Shown here piece by piece: positions 43,731 through 52,077 of a stretch of DNA of 64,000 bases. The stretch comes from Hydrogenophilales bacterium (GTDB lineage Bacteria > Pseudomonadota > Gammaproteobacteria > Burkholderiales > Thiobacillaceae). Within the stretch, counting starts at the first letter, position 1. Each line of letters starts with the position of its first letter. The stretch lies in contig JADJCP010000002.1 of the NCBI GenBank assembly GCA_016703155.1, positions 558,001-622,000 on the forward strand, read 5' to 3'. The position numbers were made by a program, and so were the translations under genes. The notes under the pieces were generated by a model. The model did not search any database and was not told the DNA's origin. It saw only the letters and a program-made list of their open reading frames with translations.

Positions 43731-45284
43731 TCAGCGCAGGGCCGAGTACGCCAACAGGTCGCGGACCTGCTGTGGCATGGCGGCTCGCAGGTCGCGTTCC
43801 AGTTGGGCGACTTGCTGGATGATGGTGGTGGCGACCTGGGCCTTCTGCGCCGCCACCTGGCGATCGGCGTTGAGTTGCTGGATGAACAGACGGGCCAGGT
43901 CGATGTGGTTCCTCAACTGCTCGGTCTGTGGCGGCAGCAATTTGGCATTCTGCAAGCCCGCGTTCATGGCCTCGTTGACCATGCGCGACATCATGGCGTG
44001 GACGAACTCGACGGCCACGTAGTCGTTGAACTGCGCCCGCAGCGACTCCGAGATGGCGCTGTTGTTGACCGTGCCGCCCACCGCCAGGATGCGATAGACC
44101 GGCACCGGCACGTTGTTGACGAAGTTGATCTCGGTCACCGTGGGCGACTGGTTGCCCGCGCTGATCTTGCCCGCCAGGGAGGCCATGATGTCCGCCACCC
44201 GCTGGCTCATGGAGGTGAAATCGCGGCAGGAATAGGTCGGGTTCAGGCAATCCGTCGTGTCGCCACCGCAACTCAGCAACTGGATCTTGTTGGCCCCACA
44301 CGGCCCGCCGTCGGCGTAGAGCAAGGTGGAGGTCTTCAGGTCGGCCGGGCCCAACGAGCCAGGATGGTTGGAGCCGTCGGTGTAGGTCTGGGGGTAGATC
44401 GTCGTCCCGGTCACGGACATGATGACTTCCCGGTCGGAGTCGTCCAGGTGGGGCATTTTCTTGAGGGACTGCCAGACCAGGTTGCCCCGGAATGGCGGCA
44501 ATTCCTTGATATTGGGATCGGCGGAGGCGTTGGCGGACGCCATGACCGTGTCGACGTTGCCGGTGTTCTTGCAATACTCCCGCGCAGCCGCGCCGTCGCT
44601 GGCCTTCCCGGTCAGCCAGGCGATCTGCTCGCAGTTCTTGGCGGTGGCCATGCCCAGCATCTGATAGCCCTCGTACACCGCCATCTTCGCCGCCTCGCAA
44701 CTGGAGATGTTGGCCCGGTTGACCATGGTGGCGATGGAGTTGAACCATTCCATGGTGTCGCCCAGGAGCGGCTCCACCGACTTGATGGCCAACTGGAACA
44801 GGACGCCCGGCAGGGCCGAGGTGATGCCCTTGAGCATGTCCTTGAAGCCCTCGGCCGAGATGTGGCTGAAGGAACCGGCGAAGGCGTCGATGCCGGAACA
44901 GCCGTTGCCCGCGCGCAGGTAAGGCGCTTGGGCGGCCAGGAACTGGTAGGTCTTGTTCGGCACCCGGACGAACATGGAACCGGCCGTGTAGGTGTTCATG
45001 GTCTGGCCCTTAAAGGCCTGTGGGGCCGTGACATTGGCCATGCCGGTGAACATGGATTCGGCCTGGGATTGCAGCGACTCGGCGTAGGTCGGCGGACATG
45101 AGGCCATGACCAGGGCGACGGCGAGGATGCGGATAAGTGATAGATACGTTGCTCCCTCATCCCCAGCCCTTCCCCCGGAGGGGGAAGGGTGCAGTTCCCC
45201 TCTCCCGCTGGGAGAGGGGTAGGGGTGAGGGAGCAACGGTCGTTTTCCAAATCCGGCTTCACGTGCTTCCTTAATCTTTTTCAT
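43731..45284 (-). CDS. traH: Conjugative transfer protein TraH with repeat-derived N-terminus
   Basis: A 517-residue TraH family protein for pilus assembly. The conserved body begins after a hydrophobic signal-like stretch (LIRILAVALVMASC). The first 45 residues are unusual: Pro/Gly/Ser-rich, with P-H-P-Y-P-S-P-S-G-R-G-E-L, because the palindromic repeat at 45147-45238 is translated in frame. The start at 45284 has a good ribosome binding site (CTGGAG) and overlaps traF by four bases. The insertion places about 45 residues ahead of the hydrophobic stretch and could disturb export. Confidence 0.92.
   Translation of the reverse strand: MKKIKEAREAGFGKRPLLPHPYPSPSGRGELHPSPSGGRAGDEGATYLSLIRILAVALVMASCPPTYAESLQSQAESMFTGMANVTAPQAFKGQTMNTYTAGSMFVRVPNKTYQFLAAQAPYLRAGNGCSGIDAFAGSFSHISAEGFKDMLKGITSALPGVLFQLAIKSVEPLLGDTMEWFNSIATMVNRANISSCEAAKMAVYEGYQMLGMATAKNCEQIAWLTGKASDGAAAREYCKNTGNVDTVMASANASADPNIKELPPFRGNLVWQSLKKMPHLDDSDREVIMSVTGTTIYPQTYTDGSNHPGSLGPADLKTSTLLYADGGPCGANKIQLLSCGGDTTDCLNPTYSCRDFTSMSQRVADIMASLAGKISAGNQSPTVTEINFVNNVPVPVYRILAVGGTVNNSAISESLRAQFNDYVAVEFVHAMMSRMVNEAMNAGLQNAKLLPPQTEQLRNHIDLARLFIQQLNADRQVAAQKAQVATTIIQQVAQLERDLRAAMPQQVRDLLAYSALR
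45147..45238. repeat. 92-bp palindromic intergenic-type repeat inside traH
   Basis: The ends CGTTGCTCCCTCA and TGAGGGAGCAACG are perfect inverted repeats. Inside are two further stems, CCCTTCCCCC with GGGGGAAGGG and CCCCTCTCCC with GGGAGAGGGG. This is the class of repeats that, when translated, gives the well-known S-L-T-P-T-P-L-P-A-G-E-G phrase in many proteobacterial annotations. It is normally intergenic. Confidence 0.85.
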
Positions 45285-46111
45285 GGCTCCAGTCCCTCCA
45301 GTGAATGAATGGGCGTCGAGGCATCGACAAAGCCGCTCATACCCGGGTTGGCGATGGCCATGACGCGGTCGACCAATTCCGTTTCGGACTGGATGCCGAA
45401 GGCGACCGGCGTGATTTCGCGGGTCGATGGATTGGCCAGATAGACCGCCGGCACGGTCGTGGCGCCCAGGGCCGCCGCCTGGCCATGGTCTTTGTGGGGC
45501 GCGGGAAACTCCGGCAAACCACCGCCATCGAGCGACACCGGAAAAATCTTGATCCCGGTGGCCTGCGAGAAGCCCAGCAGGACCGGCGCGAAGGCATGGC
45601 AGTAGGGACAGTCCGCCTTGAAGAAGAAATACAGCACATGGGTCTTGGCCAGGCGATCGAAGGTCCGCCGGCGCTGTTCAGTTTTCTCCGCGTCATGCAC
45701 CTGAAGACCGACGGCCGACACCGGCCGGGCCTGGGTGAAGTCGTATTCGGCATTCGCCCAGACCACGCGCTGGCCTGCCTCGGCCAGTTGATCGGCCAGC
45801 TTCACCAGGGCGGTGCGGTACTGGACGTAGCGCTCCACGTTCGCCTGGGTCGGATTGAACATGGCGACGATCCGGGCCTCTTGCATGCCGGCCTTGAACT
45901 GCTCATACATCCGGACCTCGACCGGTTTGGCCGTGCCCTGCCCTGCCTCGGCCTTCGGTTTCGGTGCGGACTCAACGGGGGCCGGCGCCTGCTCGTACCA
46001 GAACCAGCCCCGTTCCTTGTCCATCAGAAACGACTTGGCTTCCAGCGGCTGCGCCGAGGCGAAGGTGCTACAGAGAAGCGCGCCCAGCACACCCAGGCGT
46101 TTGCGTGTCAC
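45281..46111 (-). CDS. traF: Thioredoxin-like conjugation protein TraF
   Basis: A 276-residue periplasmic protein with a signal peptide. It has a long N-terminal part and a thioredoxin-like domain with C-P-Y-C near residue 168 (FKADCPYCHAFAP). F-type TraF is required for pilus assembly; many relatives lack the Cys pair, but here it is complete, so redox activity is possible. It overlaps traH and the upstream gene by four bases each. Confidence 0.92.
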   Translation of the reverse strand: MTRKRLGVLGALLCSTFASAQPLEAKSFLMDKERGWFWYEQAPAPVESAPKPKAEAGQGTAKPVEVRMYEQFKAGMQEARIVAMFNPTQANVERYVQYRTALVKLADQLAEAGQRVVWANAEYDFTQARPVSAVGLQVHDAEKTEQRRRTFDRLAKTHVLYFFFKADCPYCHAFAPVLLGFSQATGIKIFPVSLDGGGLPEFPAPHKDHGQAAALGATTVPAVYLANPSTREITPVAFGIQSETELVDRVMAIANPGMSGFVDASTPIHSLEGLEP

Positions 46112-46482
46112 CTGCCCTCCTCCCCGATCGGAAAGCGGCCACGCTCGCAGTAGTTGACCTGGTACACCATCCGCTGGTCCTTGGCGGGCAGCGCATGTCC
46201 CTTCTGGTCACGCTCCACGACGCCGGCCTGGCTGGTCGTCACGCGCAGGCGAGCACAACCCGCCTCTTGGTGCGAGCCAATGCGGACAACATCGATCAGG
46301 ATGGGCGCGGCGCTGCCGAAGGTTTGGCTGAAGGCCTTGGCATCCGGATTGGCGAGCATGCCCTCGGCACTGCCCTTCCTGAGCGCCTCGACCAGGAGAG
46401 GCTTGAGGCTGGCCACGGTCTGGCGGGCCATGGCGTCCTGGGCGAGCAAGGCCAGGATCAGGATCAATGCACGGCTGGACAT
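46108..46482 (-). CDS. Unknown exported protein in the tra operon
   Basis: A 124-residue protein with a signal peptide (MSSRALILILALLAQDAMA) and a compact domain with two Cys (A-G-C-A-R-L, V-N-Y-C-E-R). It overlaps traN by 19 bases and traF by four. The position between traN and traF is occupied by variable genes in related operons. It is conserved in design but has no recognised motif. Probably a periplasmic assembly factor. Confidence 0.7.
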   Translation of the reverse strand: MSSRALILILALLAQDAMARQTVASLKPLLVEALRKGSAEGMLANPDAKAFSQTFGSAAPILIDVVRIGSHQEAGCARLRVTTSQAGVVERDQKGHALPAKDQRMVYQVNYCERGRFPIGEEGR

Positions 46483-48803
46483 GAGGTTTCTCCCTGGAAG
46501 TAGCAGGACGTAGCCGTAGGCGACACGCCTTGCGGCCTAACCTGATCCATGAACTCGGACAGGTCCATGGCGGCCAGATCGAGCTGTTGCAACTGCGCCG
46601 CGGTGAAGCCGCCGCAGTTCGGTTGCTTCGCGCTGCCCATCCCCATCCCGAGTTGGGCCTTGCCCTGGGTGTTGATGGCCTTGGCGAGCAGCGAGTTGAA
46701 ACAGCAATGGCTATAGGTCCGTTCCAGGCAGGTGCCGATGATGGGCACCTTCTTGGAGCAGTAGCTACCCAGATCGACGCACAGGCGGGCATCGCGCTTG
46801 AGCGCCGTTTCGATGTCGCTGTCCTCGCAACTCAGCAGCCCCGAGAACTGGAGGGCCAGCATGGCGATGCTCCAGGGGCCGGGTATCAGGGAGGTCAGGA
46901 AACTCTCGACCGACACCTGGCCGGCCAGTAGGCCCGCGAGCGCCGAGCTGGTGCCGGAGCCGAACACCGACGAAAATCCGTTGATGACCCAGTTCGGCGC
47001 ATCCGACACGAACAAGGCATCGAAGGTGTAGGTGGAGGCGGCCGCCTGACCGCCGGCCGAGACCGCCGCGATGGCGGAATTGGAGAACATACTCCCAGAG
47101 CTGGTGCCGCCCTTGTTGCAGCAGTTCACCAGGCCGAAGAGTTTCTTCCGGCAGCGGCTGTCGAAGCCCTTGAACAACTCCAATGAATCCGGATCGATGT
47201 AGCCGCCCGCCTCCCGGCCGGCTTCCATGAACGCCACGACCGAGGCCAGGTCGCTGTCGGGCTCGTGCCCGGCGTCCCAGACCGCGCCGCTGGAGTCCTG
47301 ATAAACCTGGGTGCCGCAATCAGTGACGGTTTCCTCGCGGGTGGTGTCCGCCACCATGCAGGAGAACCGGGTCTGTTCGGCCGTACAGAAATTCGGGGTC
47401 AGTTCGTCCCAGTCAACGCAACTTGTTCCGATGGTGGTGCAGCTACCCCAGCGGGGCTGGTCGCAATCGGACTTCGGGTCGAGGTCCAGGCAAGTGAACG
47501 TATTCGTGTATTGCCAGCAGTCGCGGGTGACCGGATGGCCGTCGATGACCCGTGTCTCCCCAGGCTGGGAGCAAACCGAGGTGGTGCGCTCGCACTTGTC
47601 CTTGGGGCCCGGACCGGTGGCAACCGGGAACGGGACCAGCACGCCGTCCGGATTAACCCCATCCGGCAACAGCAAACCGGGCGGGACGCGGGACGCATAA
47701 GCGGCACAGGAATCCTGCCAGACATTACGCTCAGTACACTGGAGATCGCCGATGCAGGTGCTGTTTCCGTCGATGACCTGCGCCTCTGAACCGGCTGGGC
47801 AGGAGATCGTCGTCGCCCCTGGGCAATAGTAGTGGCCGGGATAATCTTCAGTCGGCGGACGCCAGGTCGGATTGGGGCAGTCCGCCTGCCCGGAGAGATC
47901 GACCATCGAGTCGTTGATGGCGCCGGTGCAGCCCGTTTGCAGGAAGGTCGGACTGTTGTTGACGCAGATTCCGTAGGAAATCCCCCGGCCGAGATGGATA
48001 TGGTAGTACCAGAAGCTGGTTCCGGTGCCGTAGGTATGTCCGTTTACCTTGAACGTCATCGCCGCGCCGCCCGTGCCGACCACGCCCCAATAGTCACCGG
48101 CGGTCAACGAGCCGGTGAACTGGGTTTGATTGCCGAGCGCCTGCAACAGGTTCGTGACCTGGTCCTTGTAGGTGCTCCACTGCCCATCCCGGTTGTAGGC
48201 GCAGCCCCCGCACCAGTACCACCCCGTGGCGGTATTCACCCGCGGCACCACCCTCGACTCGCAGACAAGCTCCACGTCCAGGGTCTTGGTGCAAGGCTGG
48301 TCGAGCACCCGCAAGTAATAGTCGTGGCAGTACTGCTCGTCGTAATACTGCTGGCCTTGGGTGACGGTCTGGGCGGTGCACGCGGAGTACGCGCCGGCGA
48401 TCCCCGTGCTGGCCAGCGTCGAATCGATGGGCAGTTGGCCCTCTCTCAGCTTGTATACGTCCTCCGGCACGATCTGGCCGGCATTCTGATAAACGCCTGA
48501 ATTCGAGGTATCGGCACTGGCGTTCAGGCCCTCGCATTCGGCCCGTGAGGCGGGATTCGAGGCGCATGCCGCCTGCAGGGCCGCACCTTGCGCGCCGGCG
48601 GTGCTCGGGTCGACCCCATAGGGCGCATTGCCTCCGGGCGAGGCCTGGACGGCCTCCTGTGTCCAGGCCGAGCCGGAGTAGTTGATCCCGCCGTAGATCG
48701 TATCGACCGATCCCTGGCCGATGGCGCGAGCCTCGCTCATGGGGTCGCCGTGGGCCAGGCCCGCGCAGAGCAGGAGCGCCATCGGCGCCAATAGCTTCCT
48801 CAT
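46464..48803 (-). CDS. traN: Mating-pair stabilisation protein TraN
   Basis: A 779-residue Cys-rich outer-membrane protein. The start at 48803 gives a signal peptide (MRKLLAPMALLLCAGLAHG); a longer open frame is rejected. More than 30 Cys are spread over the mature protein, as in TraN adhesins that contact the recipient cell. The sequence overlaps trbC by four bases. Variation in the central region determines recipient choice in other systems. Confidence 0.92.
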   Translation of the reverse strand: MRKLLAPMALLLCAGLAHGDPMSEARAIGQGSVDTIYGGINYSGSAWTQEAVQASPGGNAPYGVDPSTAGAQGAALQAACASNPASRAECEGLNASADTSNSGVYQNAGQIVPEDVYKLREGQLPIDSTLASTGIAGAYSACTAQTVTQGQQYYDEQYCHDYYLRVLDQPCTKTLDVELVCESRVVPRVNTATGWYWCGGCAYNRDGQWSTYKDQVTNLLQALGNQTQFTGSLTAGDYWGVVGTGGAAMTFKVNGHTYGTGTSFWYYHIHLGRGISYGICVNNSPTFLQTGCTGAINDSMVDLSGQADCPNPTWRPPTEDYPGHYYCPGATTISCPAGSEAQVIDGNSTCIGDLQCTERNVWQDSCAAYASRVPPGLLLPDGVNPDGVLVPFPVATGPGPKDKCERTTSVCSQPGETRVIDGHPVTRDCWQYTNTFTCLDLDPKSDCDQPRWGSCTTIGTSCVDWDELTPNFCTAEQTRFSCMVADTTREETVTDCGTQVYQDSSGAVWDAGHEPDSDLASVVAFMEAGREAGGYIDPDSLELFKGFDSRCRKKLFGLVNCCNKGGTSSGSMFSNSAIAAVSAGGQAAASTYTFDALFVSDAPNWVINGFSSVFGSGTSSALAGLLAGQVSVESFLTSLIPGPWSIAMLALQFSGLLSCEDSDIETALKRDARLCVDLGSYCSKKVPIIGTCLERTYSHCCFNSLLAKAINTQGKAQLGMGMGSAKQPNCGGFTAAQLQQLDLAAMDLSEFMDQVRPQGVSPTATSCYFQGETSCPAVH

Positions 48804-49513
48804 TGCCCTGCCCTCGCCTTCGCCACGTCGTCGCGAAACTGAGGCGCCAATCGCTCGATGGCGTCGAGGGCATAGGCGATGCTCACATCGCCGGCCAGCC
48901 GCACGTAATCGTCCCGGGTAAAACAGGCCTCGTCGCCGCAACCCTCGAAGCGGGCGCCCTGACGGGTCAGGATGAAGACAGGGACGGTCTCCACTCGGAA
49001 ACGCGCGAAGGCATCCGGATCGATGGCCCAGGCGACCTGCCGCGGACCTATCAGCGTCTGGACCGCGAGCATCGTCTTGGAGATGGAACGGTCGACCATG
49101 CCACGCAGGACCAGGGTGGCGCCGGTGCGCTCCGCCTCGGCAACCAGCAATTCAAGGTTGCCGCGCGGCATGGACAGGGAAACGAAGACGGACAAACCGC
49201 CCGGCGCGGGTTGCCCTTGGGCTTGCTGAGTCAGGTAGCCCTGGAAACGTTCGACGCTGGGCAGGATGTCCGGCGCCGACGATGCCGAGACGGGAAGATT
49301 GTCCCAGTTGGCGATACCCGGTGCCGGCGCCTGTTCGGCCGACTGGATGGCCTTCTCGCCACGCTGGCGCCACGCCGCCGCGTCGGCCTGCTCGGCGGCT
49401 CGCACGGCCGCGTCGATCCGGGCCTGCCAGTCCACCTGGTCCTGGCCATGAGAAGCGCTCGCCAGCAGCCCGGTTGCCAGGGCCATGATCGGGAATCTGA
49501 TCCAGATGCTCAT
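48800..49513 (-). CDS. trbC: Type-F pilus assembly protein TrbC
   Basis: A 237-residue periplasmic protein with a signal peptide and the TrbC_F core (LSVFVSLSMPRGNLELLVAE, then A-T-L-V-L-R-G-M and D-P-D-A-F-A-R-F). The C-terminal part resembles a thioredoxin fold. It lies six bases after traU. In F, TrbC is needed for pilus assembly and interacts with TraW and TraU. Confidence 0.9.
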   Translation of the reverse strand: MSIWIRFPIMALATGLLASASHGQDQVDWQARIDAAVRAAEQADAAAWRQRGEKAIQSAEQAPAPGIANWDNLPVSASSAPDILPSVERFQGYLTQQAQGQPAPGGLSVFVSLSMPRGNLELLVAEAERTGATLVLRGMVDRSISKTMLAVQTLIGPRQVAWAIDPDAFARFRVETVPVFILTRQGARFEGCGDEACFTRDDYVRLAGDVSIAYALDAIERLAPQFRDDVAKARAGQ

Positions 49514-49519
49514 GGCCGC

Positions 49520-50530
49520 TCAGTACAAGATCATGCAGCAGTTCCGCTTACGGAACAGCAGGTAGGCGAAGTCTTCGCCCGCGATGGGGAATTCCTTGGC
49601 CGAGCCCCAGAGGATCGAAGACTCGCCCAGGTTCTGGCAGCACTTGCCGTTGATCTTCCGGGTATTCGGCACCGGATAGAGCATCTGGGTCTTGTAGGCC
49701 TGGCGATCCATCACCGGCGAGGGGTACGGCCCGCACAGTGCGTCTGAGCCGTGATAACGCCAGGCCACCCCGAACTTGTGCATCTTGGCTTCCAGTCGCT
49801 GCGTCAGCAGCAGCGATGTGGCGACACCGCCGGTGTGGTGCGGCACGAAGCCCTGCATGGGGTGGAGGCTGCCCTGACAACCGGCGCACCAAGGCGTGGC
49901 AGCCAGCGGCTTGTCGACGCTGGCGGCGACGCAATCGGCCGCGCAGGCCGCCAAGGCGGCTGGGTTAGCGAACAAGAAGGCTTCCGGATTGACCCAACTG
50001 GACAGGGCCGGATCGTTCCAGGTCGGGTCGAACTCGGTCATGAAGCCGATGTCGATGCTGTTCTGCACCAGGCAGGGGTGATCCTGGAGCACGCCCAGGG
50101 CATAGAGAATCGGGAAGGTGTAGTGGTGGGCGTGGTAGAACGCCGTCGAAGTCGGCTTGGCCGGCGTCTGGGACGAACGGGCGTGCTGGGTCGGCTGGTA
50201 GCCGCCGGTGTTCATCTGCAGGCCGCCCAGGATGGGGAAACAATACGGCTGGCGCGGCACCTCCGCCAACAGGGCCGGCTCCCAGAAACCCAAGGTGACG
50301 CCGATATGTGGCGGGGTACTGCCGCAGGTACAGATCGGATTGCCCGGGTTGTCGATGTCGGTCTGGTTGCCGATGTTGGCGATGCGGGCGCTGCCGATCG
50401 ATAGGGGCAGGATGCAGCGCCAACAGATATCGGTCACCGGATTGGGGAACTCCCCTTCGCACGAGCCCGCCCAAAGTGAGGCCGGAGACAGGAGCCAGCC
50501 GGCAACCAAGGCGAGCGCGGTCCGGATCAT
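49520..50530 (-). CDS. traU: Conjugative transfer protein TraU
   Basis: A 336-residue periplasmic protein. The start at 50530 gives a signal peptide; a frame extending to 50659 is rejected. It has many conserved Cys (I-C-W-R-C, C-T-C-G, W-C-A-G-C, K-R-N-C-C), typical for TraU and consistent with the DsbC-like protein in the same operon. TraU functions in DNA transfer in F. It overlaps traW by four bases. Confidence 0.92.
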   Translation of the reverse strand: MIRTALALVAGWLLSPASLWAGSCEGEFPNPVTDICWRCILPLSIGSARIANIGNQTDIDNPGNPICTCGSTPPHIGVTLGFWEPALLAEVPRQPYCFPILGGLQMNTGGYQPTQHARSSQTPAKPTSTAFYHAHHYTFPILYALGVLQDHPCLVQNSIDIGFMTEFDPTWNDPALSSWVNPEAFLFANPAALAACAADCVAASVDKPLAATPWCAGCQGSLHPMQGFVPHHTGGVATSLLLTQRLEAKMHKFGVAWRYHGSDALCGPYPSPVMDRQAYKTQMLYPVPNTRKINGKCCQNLGESSILWGSAKEFPIAGEDFAYLLFRKRNCCMILY

Positions 50531-51147
50531 GGCTTGATCTCCTCGATGGTCAGGAAGCGGTCGGTTGGGTTCTTCTGGGTGATGAGCGCCGGCACGGTGT
50601 CGAGCCCGAAGCGGCGCACCCCGGCGCCGGCCTGGTCGAAGTAGACCGGCCGCTCCCACTTGCGCATCAGCTCGGCCGGCGAGCCGTCGACCAGGATCAC
50701 CTTCAGGGCGTCGCCCTTCTGCTTGACGAGCTTCTCGGCCAGGGCCACCTGGCGTTTGTCATCGCCGGACAGGTACAGCAGCGCGCCGGGGAACGGCGCG
50801 ATGTCGGCCGGATTCACCGTGGTGCCGGCCGCGAAGAGCAGACGGCCGTCGGCGTCGCGGATGTCCTCCGAGAGGGTGATGCTGGGGTCGAACCGCCGCG
50901 CCCTTCCCTTCCTCGCCGGATGCAGGCCCGTGACGGCCGGCGGGTGCTCGAAGTAGCGCTTGCCGCGTTCCTGCGCCTCGACCCCCAGGCGTTTCCATTC
51001 GCCGCTCGCCACCTTTTGCATGGCGATAGCTTGGACCTCGACCAGGAAATCCGGCTCGGCGATGGGGTAGGTTTTGCCGAAGACGCCCAAGTCGTGTGCC
51101 GGGGAAACGCCGGGCAGGAGCAAGAGAAGAACGATCAAGCGGCGCAT
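50527..51147 (-). CDS. traW: Conjugative transfer protein TraW
   Basis: A 206-residue exported protein with a signal peptide (MRRLIVLLLLLPGVSPA) and the TraW family core (DLGVFGKTYPIAEPDFL, later Y-L-S-G-D-D-K-R-Q and K-G-D-A-L-K-V-I-L-V-D-G). It acts with TrbC and TraU in pilus assembly. The next gene in the operon upstream is the S26 peptidase, one base apart. Confidence 0.92.
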   Translation of the reverse strand: MRRLIVLLLLLPGVSPAHDLGVFGKTYPIAEPDFLVEVQAIAMQKVASGEWKRLGVEAQERGKRYFEHPPAVTGLHPARKGRARRFDPSITLSEDIRDADGRLLFAAGTTVNPADIAPFPGALLYLSGDDKRQVALAEKLVKQKGDALKVILVDGSPAELMRKWERPVYFDQAGAGVRRFGLDTVPALITQKNPTDRFLTIEEIKP

Positions 51148-51148
51148 G

Positions 51149-51718
51149 TCAGAACACCGGATGGGCGACGCCGATCACGGCATCGAACGGCACCAGGCCG
51201 CTTTCCCGGTAGCGGGAATCGAACGACGACGGATGTTCGCCCTTGGCGTAGAAATAACCCGGCGGGATTACGCCCGGTGCAATCGGCGTCAGGCGTTCGC
51301 CCTTCCGGGTGGCGGGCATGGCCAGGCCCATGAAACAGGCCCCGACCCATACCGCCCGCCCTTCCAGGCCGATGACGTCACCGGGAATACCGGCCACTTC
51401 CTTGAAGAAGGTGTGGGATGGCAGACCTCGCATGGTGCCCCGGTATTCGTAGAGCATGAGCTCACCCAGGTGAGGCAACCGACCGTACTCCACCCTGGCC
51501 AGGGTCCAGGGCATCGAGGGGCTCAGGTTCACCCGGTAATGCATGGCCAGCCAGACGGCCAACGGAACGAACAGCAGCGTGGCCTTCCAGTAGCGCATGG
51601 GCAGACGCAGCAGTTCTATCAGCTCTCCGCCGACGCGAGCCCTCCACGAGTGAGGCGCCCGCGTGGCGCCGGAACTGACTGAGGGTGTGGAGAAGCCGTC
51701 ATCAAGGCCCCGCGTCAC
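51149..51718 (-). CDS. S26-family conjugation signal peptidase (TraF/TrhF type)
   Basis: A membrane-bound S26 peptidase with catalytic Ser in N-L-S-P-S-M-P (S68) and Lys in F-F-K-E-V-A-G (K106), counted from GTG 51718. Later G-E-H-P-S-S-F-D-S-R-Y is also typical. The GTG overlaps the trbI stop (GTGA), which supports this start over the longer frame to 51811. Such peptidases mature the pilin, or cyclise it, in RP4-like and SXT-like systems. Confidence 0.8.
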   Translation of the reverse strand: MTRGLDDGFSTPSVSSGATRAPHSWRARVGGELIELLRLPMRYWKATLLFVPLAVWLAMHYRVNLSPSMPWTLARVEYGRLPHLGELMLYEYRGTMRGLPSHTFFKEVAGIPGDVIGLEGRAVWVGACFMGLAMPATRKGERLTPIAPGVIPPGYFYAKGEHPSSFDSRYRESGLVPFDAVIGVAHPVF

Positions 51719-52077
51719 ATCCCGAGCCGGGCGCGTGGAAGCGGCGTCAGGTCGTGTACCTGCGTTGTCTTCGAGACTACCGCGTTGCCCATCAGGACGA
51801 CGCAGCCACACTCTTGCGACAGGCTCGCCAGCACCGCCGGCAGCGCCTTGGCGAAGGCCTGGGCCGCCGCCACCGCCTTGTTGCGCTCTTCCTCGGTCGC
51901 CTTGTCGCTGCCGACGATCTTGGCGAAGGCCTCTTCCTTCTCGCGGTAGACGCTCGCCAGATCGACCACGCCGAACACGGGCCTGCCGGCGTCACGCAAG
52001 GTGTCGTAGAGCACGATGCCGCCCAGCACCAGGGTCGAGTTGGCCAGCAGGACCAGCAGCCAGTCGCGCAGGGTCAT
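51715..52077 (-). CDS. trbI: Type-F conjugation protein TrbI
   Basis: A 120-residue inner-membrane protein with one N-terminal membrane segment (LLVLLANSTLVLGGIVLY) and a periplasmic helical part, as in TrbI_F. It overlaps traC and the peptidase gene by four bases each. TrbI affects pilus extension or retraction in F. Confidence 0.85.
   Translation of the reverse strand: MTLRDWLLVLLANSTLVLGGIVLYDTLRDAGRPVFGVVDLASVYREKEEAFAKIVGSDKATEEERNKAVAAAQAFAKALPAVLASLSQECGCVVLMGNAVVSKTTQVHDLTPLPRARLGM

Noticed and set aside
51718..51811. Longer start (GTG 51811) for the S26 peptidase
   Set aside because: It would overlap trbI by about 97 bases, while GTG 51718 gives the same four-base overlap seen in the rest of the operon.
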